Part shown: positions 25,601 to 35,242 of the stretch, piece after piece
Position numbering within the stretch: the first letter of the stretch is position 1
Layout of the letters: each line of letters starts with the position of its first letter
Assembly (NCBI GenBank): GCA_964425195.1
Contig: CAYRLG010000002.1
Coordinates: 62,001-126,000, forward strand
Direction of reading: 5' to 3'
Source: Desulfamplus sp964425195
GTDB lineage: Bacteria > Desulfobacterota > Desulfobacteria > Desulfobacterales > Desulfobacteraceae
DNA length: 64,000 nucleotides
The notes under the pieces: model-generated
The model's input: the letters and a program-made list of their open reading frames with translations, nothing else
What the model was told of the DNA's origin: nothing
Database searches by the model: none
Made by a program: the position numbers and the translations under genes

Positions 25601-26293
25601 ATGGTAAAAGCTATTAAAAAGAACCTCATTAACGATGCAACTATCGATCTTCTCTCAAAATTTGAAATACTAAAAGAGTTGACAAAAGATGAGTTGAAAA
25701 AACTCCTAAGAGGCAAAGAGACTGACTATGAAGCAGGTATAGCAAAACTTATCCGTTACGAACCAAATGAGGTTGTGATAAGGGAAGGAGATTTTGATTC
25801 ATGGACATTCTGGATAGTAAAAGGGGTTTATAAAGTTATAATTGGGGGAGCTGTAATTACTACTCTTTCAAATCCCGGAGATATCTTTGGAGAGATGAGT
25901 GTGCTTGAAGGAATTCCAAGAACTGCCTCTGTGCTTTCTGTTGTAGAGGGGATATGTCTTGGAATTGACATGTCAGTTCTTGGCACTTTAGATGATGAAT
26001 ATATCACCCATGTTATTACCTTAGGTTTTAAACAGAAAAAACTTGAACGTATCAACACAACAAGAACTCAGCTAATAAAAGAGAAACATGATCTTGATGT
26101 TAAATACACCAATATAATTAAACTTGAGAGAGTATTAAGGAAAAAAGAGGCAGCGTTTTTAAGCAAAGAGGAGGCAATTGCAAAGAGAGAGGCTGAAATT
26201 TTAAAAAGAGAAGCTGAAATGGCAAAGCGAGAGCAAGAGTTAGCTCAAAGAGAACAAGAACTTTCAATTAAGCTAAAAAACGCAAACAGTTAG
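25601..26293 (+). CDS. Cyclic-nucleotide-binding-domain protein with C-terminal coiled coil
   Basis: A 230-residue cytosolic protein. A cNMP-binding beta-barrel (about 45-165) contains VIREGDFDSWTFWIVKGVYKV and the phosphate-binding cassette GDIFGEMSVLEGIPRTASV. From about 165 to the end it is a charged coiled coil with a repeated KREAEI/KREQEL heptad. No DNA-binding helix-turn-helix follows, so it is not a CRP-type activator. A signalling scaffold or sensor is inferred. The start at 25601 has GGAAGG at proper spacing; an in-frame ATG 39 bases upstream has none. Confidence 0.85.
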   Translation: MVKAIKKNLINDATIDLLSKFEILKELTKDELKKLLRGKETDYEAGIAKLIRYEPNEVVIREGDFDSWTFWIVKGVYKVIIGGAVITTLSNPGDIFGEMSVLEGIPRTASVLSVVEGICLGIDMSVLGTLDDEYITHVITLGFKQKKLERINTTRTQLIKEKHDLDVKYTNIIKLERVLRKKEAAFLSKEEAIAKREAEILKREAEMAKREQELAQREQELSIKLKNANS

Positions 26294-26333
26294 GAGACAG
26301 ATAGATAAATAACCTGTCCCCTAATATTTTTTT
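26290..26333 (+). terminator. Intrinsic terminator after the cNMP-binding protein gene
   Basis: TTAGGAGACAG (26290-26300, containing the TAG stop) pairs with CTGTCCCCTAA (26314-26324) through one G-U pair, followed by TATTTTTTTT. Confidence 0.85.
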
Positions 26334-26392
26334 AAGCAAATATATAACTTAAGAGGTATTATATATTTATATATGTTATATATTGAACTATA

Positions 26393-27610
26393 TTAACCTA
26401 TTTTTTTAACCAAAAAATCTGTTGCCTGATCGCAGGTAATACCATTTTTCCCGCCATTTGGAACAAGATTTTCGCGAGTAAGAGCATCAATAGCAGCAAA
26501 AACATTATCTTTTAACTTTGAATAGCCTATAAACTCAAGCAACTCTCCTGTAGCTTTTACAACTGCAACTGGTGAGGCAAAGTCTCCTCTGTTTTCAAGC
26601 ATCATTCTTGTGCCAGTTCCTCCACCTGCCTCAAACATGCCTTGTGAAAATGATATATTTGCAGAACCTACCCCTCCAATTCCTCCAACATACATTCCAG
26701 CCTCATCACCAGCCATATCTCCAACAATATTGTTGCACACAATTGTTGTAAGGTTAAACTCTTTACCAAGTTTCTCTCCTCTCATTGATCGTAATTTTGA
26801 GGGCTGAGTAATTGTGTATGAAAAGTCATCTGGCTTAACAGATAGATAGTCAATTTCAGGAAAGTGCTTGTCAATATACTCTTTTGCCCAATTTAGGGAG
26901 GCTGCATCAGGCTTTATTACATTATCTTTAAAATTTAGCACCACTGAATCGGATTTATTGGCTTTTGCATGGAGACATGCAAGATGCGTGAGACGTTCAA
27001 TATCAATTCGAGCCTGAGGCCAGAAGCATAGTGCATACTCTTCTTGACCACTTAGAAAAGATACACCAGCTGATTTTGCATCTTGATATGGAGTGCCAAG
27101 GTTGCATCTAAAAACTGTAAAATCTATTCCTAACTCTTCATTTCTAATTCTTCTTTGACATGCAAAGAGATCCATATACTGCCTCATCCAGACATTAGCA
27201 CTGGGAACATTTGGATACTTTGAGTTATCAGGGGTTTCAAGAGGCATCTTTAATACAACATCGCACTTGTCAATAACATCAATGGAAGTTTGAGGAGCTA
27301 CAACATCAAGTTCAAGTCTCTTTTCTATTGTTAGATCAGGAATTTCAACAACATTAATCTCCCCTTTTGAAATATCTTTAGCAAGCAGTGTCTCAAGAAT
27401 CGTACGAGCTGCATTTGCTACAATAGGACCAATCCCATCTCCTGGTGCAAATCCTATTGTAAGTGGACGTTTTTTACTTAAATCAATTGGATTAAAGTTA
27501 CCACGTGTTTTAATTGCTTTTTCTACACGTTCTTTCTCACTTTTCAAAAGAACAGTTAATGCTTCAAATGGGTTATAATTTCCTTCAAAAATATTTACGT
27601 ACTCACTCAT
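26393..27610 (-). CDS. icd: Isocitrate/isopropylmalate-family dehydrogenase, probably isocitrate dehydrogenase
   Basis: A 405-residue beta-decarboxylating dehydrogenase. Seen are the N-terminal IGFAPGDGIGPIV, the substrate loop VPSANVWMRQY (S-x-N-x-x-x-R, as for isocitrate), FKDNVIKPDAA (catalytic Lys region) and NNIVGDMAGDEAGMYVGGIGGVG (metal-binding Asp and cofactor region). The S-N-R pattern favours isocitrate over isopropylmalate. NAD against NADP use is not decided. AAGGAGAAC precedes the ATG. It converges with the preceding plus-strand gene and could feed 2-oxoglutarate to the Kor enzyme, which is inference. Confidence 0.82.
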   Translation of the reverse strand: MSEYVNIFEGNYNPFEALTVLLKSEKERVEKAIKTRGNFNPIDLSKKRPLTIGFAPGDGIGPIVANAARTILETLLAKDISKGEINVVEIPDLTIEKRLELDVVAPQTSIDVIDKCDVVLKMPLETPDNSKYPNVPSANVWMRQYMDLFACQRRIRNEELGIDFTVFRCNLGTPYQDAKSAGVSFLSGQEEYALCFWPQARIDIERLTHLACLHAKANKSDSVVLNFKDNVIKPDAASLNWAKEYIDKHFPEIDYLSVKPDDFSYTITQPSKLRSMRGEKLGKEFNLTTIVCNNIVGDMAGDEAGMYVGGIGGVGSANISFSQGMFEAGGGTGTRMMLENRGDFASPVAVVKATGELLEFIGYSKLKDNVFAAIDALTRENLVPNGGKNGITCDQATDFLVKKIG

Positions 27611-27655
27611 TATTCTATGTTCTCCTTATTTATATTAAACAAACTTTTAATAACA

Positions 27656-29311
27656 TTATCCATTTTTTAGCAAAAGTTTAAGTTTATGGCGACAGAGAGT
27701 CTTAAACTGCTCTGTATTAAATTTAAGAGGAAAAAGTCTCTTTTCACACTCTGCAAGAGCATCTTTTTCAAGTATCTCAAGAGCAGATTGGTATGACTTT
27801 ATAGCTCTTTTTTTATCACCTAACACATTTACTGTTTCAGCAAAATAAAAATAGGCGGGCCAACAGTTAGAATCTATATAGATAGCCTCTCTCAAACGCC
27901 TTAATCCTTCATCATCTCTACCAGTCTGATAGGCTATAATTCCTAACATCAGATATGCTTGAAGGCAAAACTGTTTTTGAGATAGTGCAGCATGACATGC
28001 AGATTCTGCCTCAAGAAATTTCTTAGCATCAATTAAAACTGTTGCTAAAAGAAGATGTGCTTCGATAAAATTGGGTTCTTGTTCAACTAAATATTTAAGT
28101 ATTGTAAGAGCTTTCTCTGGTTTATGCTCACGAACATATTCAAGTGCACTCTCAAAAGAAGAGAAGAGGATATTAGCACTTTTTGCAGCAGGTATTGTTA
28201 AAATAGTTTTCTGTTTTATCGACAAATTGTTAGTAGAAACTTTTGAAATGAGTTTATAGTTACACTCTCTTTTTTTATTCTCCATCGATTGTGAACTCTT
28301 GTTGCTATTTAGCTCTTTTTTAAATTTTTCCTTTACAGAATTATGTTTATTGTTGTTATCTACTTTCTCTTTGGTTGCTCTCTTTTTGTAAACAAAAAGC
28401 TCATCTATCTCTATTAAAGAGAGTACTCCAATGTTGTGATGAATAGTCTCTGTAGAGCTAACTATTAGATATCCCTCAATATTTAGGATGTCTGCCAATC
28501 TACTAAAAATAGCTTTTTGAACTTCATTGTGAAAGTAGATTGAGACATTCCTGTAGAGAACAATATCGGGATTCCACACTACAGGAGGGTATAGATCTGA
28601 ATTTAAGTTAGCTATCTGAAATAGAACATGCTTTTTAATAGTATCCTTGATGCGTAAAGAGCTGTGCTCAACAGGGATAAAGTAACGTTCAAGAAAAGAT
28701 TTATCAATGGCTCTGAATGAGTGTTTGCCATAAACTCCACTCTCTGCTGATGCAATGGCAGTACTATCAATATCTACTCCAACTATTTCAAACAGATTGT
28801 AGCTATCTGCTCCATATTTATTGTAAAGAAGCATGGCTATTGAGTAAGGCTCTTCACCAGTGGAACAACCAGCACTTACTATCTTTATTTTTCTCTTTTG
28901 TTGTTTGCCCAAAAGTTCAGGTATTAGCTTGTCAACTATCAAATATAACTGTTTTGGCTCACGAAAAAAATAGGTTTCATTGACAGTTAAAAGCTCAATT
29001 AACATATTTATTTCAGTTATCTCTTTTAAAAGTAGGTTATAGTAACCAGCAATAGTATAAACTTTACACACCTCCATTCTTCGACAGATTCCATTACGCA
29101 GTGTCTGCTCACGGTCACTTGAAAATGTAAAACCGCATACTTCAAGTAGTAGAGACTTAAATGGCTCAAGATTTATCTGGTTGAGTTGTGGATAGTTTGA
29201 TGAAAGCGTTTGAGAATTAGTATCGGATGAATGTGTCAGATTTTTGCCTCTTGTCTCAAGGCAATGAGTTTTCGTTGATATCTGAGCAGAGATAGGAATA
29301 TTTGGAATCAT
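27656..29311 (-). CDS. cheR: CheR-type methyltransferase with C-terminal TPR domain
   Basis: A 551-residue cytosolic enzyme expected to methylate glutamates of the chemoreceptor using SAM. The CheR N-terminal helices (about 50-105) are followed by the SAM domain with IVSAGCSTGEEPYSIAMLL and YRNVSIYFHNEVQKAIF (about 110-305). A low-complexity linker precedes a TPR block (about 390-530, with PEKALTILKYLVEQEPNF and AYLMLGIIAYQTGRDDEGL). The ATG overlaps the cheB stop by four bases (ATGA), with GGAG upstream. It is the last gene of the chemosensory operon. TPR-bearing CheR proteins usually belong to alternative, non-flagellar chemosensory pathways. Confidence 0.9.
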   Translation of the reverse strand: MIPNIPISAQISTKTHCLETRGKNLTHSSDTNSQTLSSNYPQLNQINLEPFKSLLLEVCGFTFSSDREQTLRNGICRRMEVCKVYTIAGYYNLLLKEITEINMLIELLTVNETYFFREPKQLYLIVDKLIPELLGKQQKRKIKIVSAGCSTGEEPYSIAMLLYNKYGADSYNLFEIVGVDIDSTAIASAESGVYGKHSFRAIDKSFLERYFIPVEHSSLRIKDTIKKHVLFQIANLNSDLYPPVVWNPDIVLYRNVSIYFHNEVQKAIFSRLADILNIEGYLIVSSTETIHHNIGVLSLIEIDELFVYKKRATKEKVDNNNKHNSVKEKFKKELNSNKSSQSMENKKRECNYKLISKVSTNNLSIKQKTILTIPAAKSANILFSSFESALEYVREHKPEKALTILKYLVEQEPNFIEAHLLLATVLIDAKKFLEAESACHAALSQKQFCLQAYLMLGIIAYQTGRDDEGLRRLREAIYIDSNCWPAYFYFAETVNVLGDKKRAIKSYQSALEILEKDALAECEKRLFPLKFNTEQFKTLCRHKLKLLLKNG

Positions 29312-30441
29312 CGTTCAACTCCTTTAGAGTAGTCGAACAAATTTGCCAAATAGCCAGAAATCATAGATAATGGAAGTACCTGCTCAACAGCACCTTGATG
29401 CACTGCAAGACCATTCATGCCAAACACTACAGAACTCTTTTCGTCCTGTGCAATGGTTACGCCTCCAGCAGACCTTATAGCTCTTATTCCAGATACTCCA
29501 TCATCACCCATTCCGCTTAATATAATACCTACAGCTTGCTTTCCAAAAGAGTTTGCCACAGAACGGAGCAGATGATCGCATGATGGATGGTATAGTTGCT
29601 CTTCTTTAACCTCAGAGAGTAAAATAGCTCCTTGAGGGCTAATCTGCATAACTGACTCTGATGGATTAATATATACCTTGCCAGCATCTATTCTATCACC
29701 ATTTTTAGCAGATACGACAGTAAGTGGAGTGCAACTGTTTAGCCATTGTGCCATACCTTCTGTAAATCCAGCAGCAACATGCTGTGCAATCACAATTGGA
29801 GCTGAAAATGTTATTGGTAGTTTTGAGAGGATAACACTCAAAGCCTGTGGTCCCCCAGTTGAAGAGGCAATAGCAACAATCTTTCTCTTAGATATGCAAC
29901 TCTTTTTGAAGTCTAATTCTTTGGATAGTATAATCCTTTTTTCTAAAATTGAGTCTTGTTCAATATTAGATACTCTTAAATTTAAATTTTTTTGTGGAGT
30001 GAGAGTATTACTCTTTCTGCCAATAGCCAGTTGATGAGCAGCTACATCAACAGAGGCGAGCATTTTTATTTTTTTTATTAAGCGAGTGCCATCATCTTGA
30101 TCAATATTTGATTTTTCAAATACATCAAGTGCCCCTTTTGAAACAGCATCAAATGCAGTACGAACCCCTGATAGTGATGTGATAACTAAAATTGGAATAG
30201 GACGATTCTCCATTATCTTGGGAATAGCCTCAAGCCCGTTAAGTAAAGGCATCTCAATATCCATAGTGATAATATCAGGGTTTAGTGAGATGGCTTTAGA
30301 TAGAGCAGCAATCCCATTTGAGGCTTCACCAACTACTACAATTTCAGGATCAGATGTCAAGATATCAGATACCATCTCCCGTGCTAAAGAGCTGTCATCA
30401 ACAACAAGAACTCTTATTAAGCGGGTAGGTTTAAACATCAT
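29308..30441 (-). CDS. cheB: CheB chemotaxis-type response regulator methylesterase
   Basis: A 377-residue two-domain CheB. The receiver (about 5-125) has VLVVDDSS and phospho-Asp in IITMDIEMPLLNG. A linker precedes the esterase domain with the catalytic triad in IASSTGGPQAL (Ser), VIAQHVAAGF (His) and LSGMGDDGVSG (Asp). It removes receptor methyl groups or deamidates glutamine residues when phosphorylated. The first ATG (30441) overlaps the MCP stop; a second ATG (30438) has better spacing to GGAGG. Which kinase phosphorylates it is open, because no CheA is encoded here. Confidence 0.92.
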   Translation of the reverse strand: MMFKPTRLIRVLVVDDSSLAREMVSDILTSDPEIVVVGEASNGIAALSKAISLNPDIITMDIEMPLLNGLEAIPKIMENRPIPILVITSLSGVRTAFDAVSKGALDVFEKSNIDQDDGTRLIKKIKMLASVDVAAHQLAIGRKSNTLTPQKNLNLRVSNIEQDSILEKRIILSKELDFKKSCISKRKIVAIASSTGGPQALSVILSKLPITFSAPIVIAQHVAAGFTEGMAQWLNSCTPLTVVSAKNGDRIDAGKVYINPSESVMQISPQGAILLSEVKEEQLYHPSCDHLLRSVANSFGKQAVGIILSGMGDDGVSGIRAIRSAGGVTIAQDEKSSVVFGMNGLAVHQGAVEQVLPLSMISGYLANLFDYSKGVER

Positions 30442-32306
30442 CAACCTCCAATTAATAAATCACCATTGGAAAATTCCGTACTCTCTTTTTTGTCAATCTC
30501 TTGCGGCTTTGACTTTAAACCACTATTAGATGACTGTTGCTTATGCTCTCCTGAATCATCTCTCTTTTTGGAAACACAATTGGAACCACCTGTTAAACTT
30601 TTATATGATTTTGAGGAAGTTTTAGAGTCACTATCAGGGTCAATTTTAAATTTTTCTACTAAAGATTTAAGTTTTTCAGCAAGTTGAGCTAACTCATTAG
30701 CTATAATATTTGAGTGGTGAGCAGAGTCTGTTGAGTTGCGAACTCCCTGATCTATCTCTCTTATGGCGAGCAGAACCTGACTGCTTGCTATCTGTTGCTG
30801 CTGAGTAGAGAGCGATATTTGGCGTGCAGAGTCAGCTACCTGCTCAACGCCATCAACCATATTCATTAACATATCAACAGTATGGATAGAGGATTCTTGC
30901 CCCTCTTGCATCATAACAGAGGTCTTTTCAGATGACATAACAAGACGATTTACTGCATCAAGTATCTCTGTAATTTTGCTTTCAATTTCAGCAGTTGATT
31001 CAACTACGCTGTCTGCAAGACGTCGTATCTCAACTGCAACCACACCAAAACGTTTGCCAACTTCTCCTGCACTTGCAGCTTCAAGAGCAGCATTAAAAGC
31101 GATAAGCCTTGTCTGGTTGGCAATGTTATTGATTATCTCCATTATCTTGTTGATCTCTTTAGATTTTTTCCCTAATGCCACTATTTCGGCTAAGTTTGCT
31201 TGCATATCATGGTTTATATGTTCAATTTTAGCAGTTAGATGTTGAACATCAGATGCACCTTGGCGAGTATTTTGCAAAGTTGTGTCAGTTTGAGAGACAA
31301 CTCCTTGACTGTGTTGGGCAATCTGTGCAGCAGAAGATGATAGCTCTTCCATTGTTGATGTTATCTCTGTAACAGAACTTGCCAATTCAACGGCAAATGT
31401 AGATTGATGATCCATGTTGTTAGAGATTTCCCGAACATGGCTGTACAAAGAGTTAGTGACCTCTGCAACCATGATTACGTTATAGCGAAGTTTACCGATA
31501 AGATCGTTAAACCATGACGCAAGCTCTCCAACTTCATCGTTTGAAATTATAGGCACAGATATTGTTAGATCGTTTCTAAAACCTTGCATATTTTGGGTTA
31601 TCTGCTCAATAGGACCTGTTATATAGCGGTTAACAAAAAATCTGGAACCTAACATCAAAAGAAAAGCCACAGCCAATGCCATAACCAACTGAAGAGCAAT
31701 TGTGAGCATGATATCTTTTTTAACACGCTCTTTTGCAATCCTAACAGCCTCATCTATATCGTCAATATAAAGACCAGTTCCAACTATCCACTCATACTTA
31801 GGTATCTCTTTTGCGTAAGATATCTTAGGTCTCATAACCTTTTGCCCCGGCATTCGCCATGAGTAGTTAAGAAATCCCTCTCCATTTTCTAAACAGATTT
31901 TGGTAAGTTCTCTGATTACGTAAACACCATTGGGGTCTTTTAAATTTGTCTGATCTCTGCCATCTAAGGCAGGGTCAGGATGAACAATCATCACATTATA
32001 ATAATTATGCACCCATAAATAGCCATTTTCTCCGTACTGCATTGCTCTAACAGCTTTTTTCCCCTCTTCCAGAGACATAAGCTCTATCTGTTTAGTTGCC
32101 ATCTCCACATAACCCTTGATCTGATTTTTTCTCTCTGAAAGTAAGGTATTTTTGTAAAACTCAATACGTTCATCTCCACGGCTTATAATGTTTACTGCTG
32201 AAATGGTCATTATAACCAATGTGGTAAATAGAACTGAGAAGACACAAAGCCACATAAGTTTTCTATGCAATGTTATTCTCTTCCCATTTTTGATCTTGTT
32301 TTTCAT
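30441..32306 (-). CDS. Methyl-accepting chemoreceptor with single-Cache sensor
   Basis: A 621-residue inner-membrane receptor. The first span (about 13-35) is followed by a periplasmic single-Cache domain (about 40-195; GYLWVHNYYNVMIVHPDP, YEWIVGTGLYIDDID), a second span (about 200-222), HAMP, and a signalling hairpin. The tip reads IANQTRLIAFNAALEAASAG. The usual Arg of EAARAGE is Ser here, and the Asn after QT is Arg. The C-terminal 70 residues are Ser/Lys-rich without a clear CheR-binding pentapeptide. It sits between the CheW-like genes and cheB in one transcript and should signal through a local kinase. The ligand is not predictable. Confidence 0.92.
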   Translation of the reverse strand: MKNKIKNGKRITLHRKLMWLCVFSVLFTTLVIMTISAVNIISRGDERIEFYKNTLLSERKNQIKGYVEMATKQIELMSLEEGKKAVRAMQYGENGYLWVHNYYNVMIVHPDPALDGRDQTNLKDPNGVYVIRELTKICLENGEGFLNYSWRMPGQKVMRPKISYAKEIPKYEWIVGTGLYIDDIDEAVRIAKERVKKDIMLTIALQLVMALAVAFLLMLGSRFFVNRYITGPIEQITQNMQGFRNDLTISVPIISNDEVGELASWFNDLIGKLRYNVIMVAEVTNSLYSHVREISNNMDHQSTFAVELASSVTEITSTMEELSSSAAQIAQHSQGVVSQTDTTLQNTRQGASDVQHLTAKIEHINHDMQANLAEIVALGKKSKEINKIMEIINNIANQTRLIAFNAALEAASAGEVGKRFGVVAVEIRRLADSVVESTAEIESKITEILDAVNRLVMSSEKTSVMMQEGQESSIHTVDMLMNMVDGVEQVADSARQISLSTQQQQIASSQVLLAIREIDQGVRNSTDSAHHSNIIANELAQLAEKLKSLVEKFKIDPDSDSKTSSKSYKSLTGGSNCVSKKRDDSGEHKQQSSNSGLKSKPQEIDKKESTEFSNGDLLIGG

Positions 32307-32322
32307 AAAAATTCTCCTTGCA

Positions 32323-32853
32323 TCAACTATAATTTATACCAGATCGGATTATTATAAAATTACCGTTAAAAAGTGTGTATTGTAGATTATTGTTAGAAGT
32401 AGAGGTTTGTTTATCAGATAGATAACTATCTTTTAGATCTCTATCTATAATATCTTTATTAGATATATATTTATCAGGCAGAGAGGTTACAAATTTTTTA
32501 AAGTCAAGAAGAGTATATATTCTTTTATTACGAAGTATAATTGACCACATTCCTCGCTCTTTTGCCCAGCGTGCAATAGTCGGTGGAAATGTGATTAGAT
32601 GATCTTTTTGAGTAGCAACAATATCTTCAATATCATTGATCCCTAAACGATATTGATATCCGTCCTCGGGAACTATTATAAGCTCTGTTTTAATTTCTTT
32701 ACTCTTTGTAGAAAAATATGGCTCTTGGTAGATTGATGAGTTAACTCTCTTTACTTGGGATGCATAAACACCAAAAAAAAATCCTCCAGCTGAGAATAGT
32801 AAAATATCAAGCGGGAAAATATAGCTATCTAAAATAGGGTTTTCTTTGGTCAT
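32323..32853 (-). CDS. Divergent CheW-like protein
   Basis: A 176-residue cytosolic protein. The region LLFSAGGFFFGVYASQVKRV resembles the first CheW strand and helix, and later hydrophobic strands (MWSIILRNKRIYTLLDF) fit a degenerate CheW fold, but the classic VPxLPxxxxGLxNxRG stretch is absent. The ATG overlaps the stop of the regular CheW gene by four bases, so the two are coupled. It may be a second adaptor between receptor and kinase. I assign it by context and weak similarity only. Confidence 0.6.
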   Translation of the reverse strand: MTKENPILDSYIFPLDILLFSAGGFFFGVYASQVKRVNSSIYQEPYFSTKSKEIKTELIIVPEDGYQYRLGINDIEDIVATQKDHLITFPPTIARWAKERGMWSIILRNKRIYTLLDFKKFVTSLPDKYISNKDIIDRDLKDSYLSDKQTSTSNNNLQYTLFNGNFIIIRSGINYS

Positions 32854-33482
32854 ATTGTGACCTTAGTGGAGAGTTTCTCAATATCAAGAAGTGCTACGGT
32901 CATACCAGAGAACTCTATTGTACCAGAAATAAGCTCTTTTGCTGCACCAGACAGGGTTGCAAGTGGAGGCTTTATCGTAGATAGGGGCATATCAATAACA
33001 TCTTCAATATTATCAACAATTATACCAGAAGAGAACTGATCTCGCTTAACCATCATAATTAGAACCTTAGTTTGAAGCTCTCTTTTACCACCAAGAAAAA
33101 AGCAGATATCAATGGCTGATTCGATATCTCCTCTTACATTTATAAGACCGGGCAGATACTCTGGCAGAAAAGGTACAGGATAAATCTCTCTTCCTTGCAA
33201 TATCTCTTTAACATCAGAGCCATAGGAGGCATAAAGGTTTCCTCCTGCACGAAATATCACAAATTTGATTAACTCCTCTTCAACATCAACAACCTTTCTC
33301 TCATGCAGATGAGCACTTAATGTAGCAAGAATCTCTTTGCTGTTAAATTCTTTATTAAAGTTATCTTTGCTCATAATGAAAGTTTTATATTCTCCATCTT
33401 TTATTTTAATACCATCTTGCATAGTTTTAACTTTAGCAGCCTCTATAAAGAGTGCAAGCAAGTTATTTAGACAAAATATCAT
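32850..33482 (-). CDS. cheW: CheW-type coupling protein
   Basis: A CheW domain (about residues 65-205) with VKFVIFRAGGNLYASYGSDVKEIL-like first strands, the core EYLPGLINVRGDIESAIDI, and VDNIEDVIDMP. The N-terminal 60 residues are extra. The start is uncertain: the 33482 ATG, an ATG at 33425 and another at 33374 all lack a strong ribosome site. It should link the chemoreceptor to a kinase. It lies 16 bases after the receptor-like kinase gene. Confidence 0.85.
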   Translation of the reverse strand: MIFCLNNLLALFIEAAKVKTMQDGIKIKDGEYKTFIMSKDNFNKEFNSKEILATLSAHLHERKVVDVEEELIKFVIFRAGGNLYASYGSDVKEILQGREIYPVPFLPEYLPGLINVRGDIESAIDICFFLGGKRELQTKVLIMMVKRDQFSSGIIVDNIEDVIDMPLSTIKPPLATLSGAAKELISGTIEFSGMTVALLDIEKLSTKVTI

Positions 33483-33498
33483 TTTATAAAAAACAATA

Positions 33499-35220
33499 TC
33501 ATGCAGGAATAGATTTGTTAAGAGGAAGTTTTATTGTAAAAACAGCCCCTTGTCCCTCTGTTGAAGAGACACTTAGTACACCTTTATGCTCTTCAGTTAT
33601 AATGAAATAGGATATTGAAAGCCCAAGCCCTGTCCCCCCTTTTTTTGTTGTAAAAAATGGTTGGAATATCTTTTTACGCACATCTTCTGACATACCTTCA
33701 CCATTGTCAGCAATTTCAATGGATGCCATCTTATCGTTACTAACTCGTATTGTAACAGCAAGCTCTTTTTCCTCTCCACTCTCCTTTTTCTCAAGAGATT
33801 GAAGTGCATTTTTAAGGATATTTAGCAGTACCTGTTGAATTTTGACTGTTTGGCATAAGACAAGTGGCATATCTTTTTGATAATTTTTGATAATCTCAAG
33901 GTGACCAATATCTTTTTCAGCTTTTGTTTTATAATCGATAAAGGCTAATTTTATTGATTTTTCCATAAGCTCAGCTAAATTTTCATGATTCAAACTCCCC
34001 TCATTTTTACGGCTAAAACTGAGCATATCATCGACAATTTGTGCGGCACGATTTCCTGATTGATGGACTGATTCTATCATACGAAGAATTTCACGTTTTT
34101 CCATATAGTTTCTTATAGCATCAACTGTTATACCGCACTCTTGGGCAGTTGTGTAGTTAGCTGGTAGCTCTCCACTAATTCTATTTTTAATAACCTGAAT
34201 ATTTTGGATAATTCCTGCAAGTGGGTTATTAATCTCATGTGCCATACCAGCAGCAATTCCTCCCATTGATAGCATCTTTTCAGATTGAATAACAATCTCA
34301 TCTATTTTAACTCTCTCAGTTACATCATCAACTCTTATAACAGCACCCTGCTGTTCATAAAAGCTGAAAGGATAAATTGCAAAGTTATTAATAACAAGTT
34401 TACCTTTTATATAGACAGGTACTTTGGTCTTCTCGACAAGCTCTTCTGACTCTATAGCCTTTTTAATGCTCTCTGAAAGAAATATGTAGAAAGGAAAAAC
34501 TTCGGAGATATACCTACCTGTAGCATTTTCAAACCTTATGGGTGCATACATATCTGGCTCAATAGATAAGTAGCCATTTGATAGAGCAGTATTTGATACT
34601 GTTCGAGCTAAACTGTAAGCGTGGCTGTTCATGTCAATAATTTTCCCCACACTATCAACACTTATCAGAGAAGATGATATTGCGTTAATAACTTTAGCAA
34701 GATATGCCCGTGAGCGATCTATCTCCTTAGTTGACTCACCATTTATCCTTATTTGCTCTTTAAGCTCCTCATTTGCCAAATGGAGTTCAGAGGTTCTTTG
34801 AGCAACGATCTGCTCTAATCCATTTTTGATTCTATGAAGCTCTAAAAATACATTAACCTTGCTTAGTAGAATAAACTTGTTTAGTGGTTTGAAAATAAAA
34901 TCAACAGCCCCACTTCCATATCCTTTAATCTCTTTTGTGTCATCTCTGTCAATTGCTGTGACAAATATAATAGGGATATTTTCAGTTTTCTCATTAGATT
35001 TAAGTATCTCTGCAACCTCGTAGCCATCCATATCAGGCATCTGAACATCGAGTATAATAAGGGCAAATTGGTGATCAAGAATAGATGTTAATGCCTCATT
35101 GCCTGACGATGCCTTTATGATTTGTGCGTCTGCTTTTACAAGAATCTTCTCTAAAGCAAATAGATTTGCAGGAATATCATCTACAATGAGAATTTTTGGT
35201 TTCAAAGTTTCTTTCTCCAT
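33499..35220 (-). CDS. Receiver-PAS-histidine kinase
   Basis: A 573-residue cytosolic signalling protein without membrane spans. It has an N-terminal receiver (about 8-125) with VDDIPANL and phospho-Asp in LIILDVQMPDMDGYEV, a coiled coil, and a PAS-like segment (about 175-310). HisKA carries the phosphorylatable His in GMAHEINNPLAGIIQN, and the ATPase domain has NGEGMS and TKKGGTGLGLSISYF. It is an atypical kinase for this position: it lacks the CheA P1, P3 and P5 domains but sits directly before cheW. The start at 35220 has GAAGG upstream; the longer frame to 35307 adds an unlikely stretch overlapping cheB. Confidence 0.88.
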   Translation of the reverse strand: MEKETLKPKILIVDDIPANLFALEKILVKADAQIIKASSGNEALTSILDHQFALIILDVQMPDMDGYEVAEILKSNEKTENIPIIFVTAIDRDDTKEIKGYGSGAVDFIFKPLNKFILLSKVNVFLELHRIKNGLEQIVAQRTSELHLANEELKEQIRINGESTKEIDRSRAYLAKVINAISSSLISVDSVGKIIDMNSHAYSLARTVSNTALSNGYLSIEPDMYAPIRFENATGRYISEVFPFYIFLSESIKKAIESEELVEKTKVPVYIKGKLVINNFAIYPFSFYEQQGAVIRVDDVTERVKIDEIVIQSEKMLSMGGIAAGMAHEINNPLAGIIQNIQVIKNRISGELPANYTTAQECGITVDAIRNYMEKREILRMIESVHQSGNRAAQIVDDMLSFSRKNEGSLNHENLAELMEKSIKLAFIDYKTKAEKDIGHLEIIKNYQKDMPLVLCQTVKIQQVLLNILKNALQSLEKKESGEEKELAVTIRVSNDKMASIEIADNGEGMSEDVRKKIFQPFFTTKKGGTGLGLSISYFIITEEHKGVLSVSSTEGQGAVFTIKLPLNKSIPA

Positions 35221-35242
35221 TAAGGTTAATCCTTCTCTTTTA

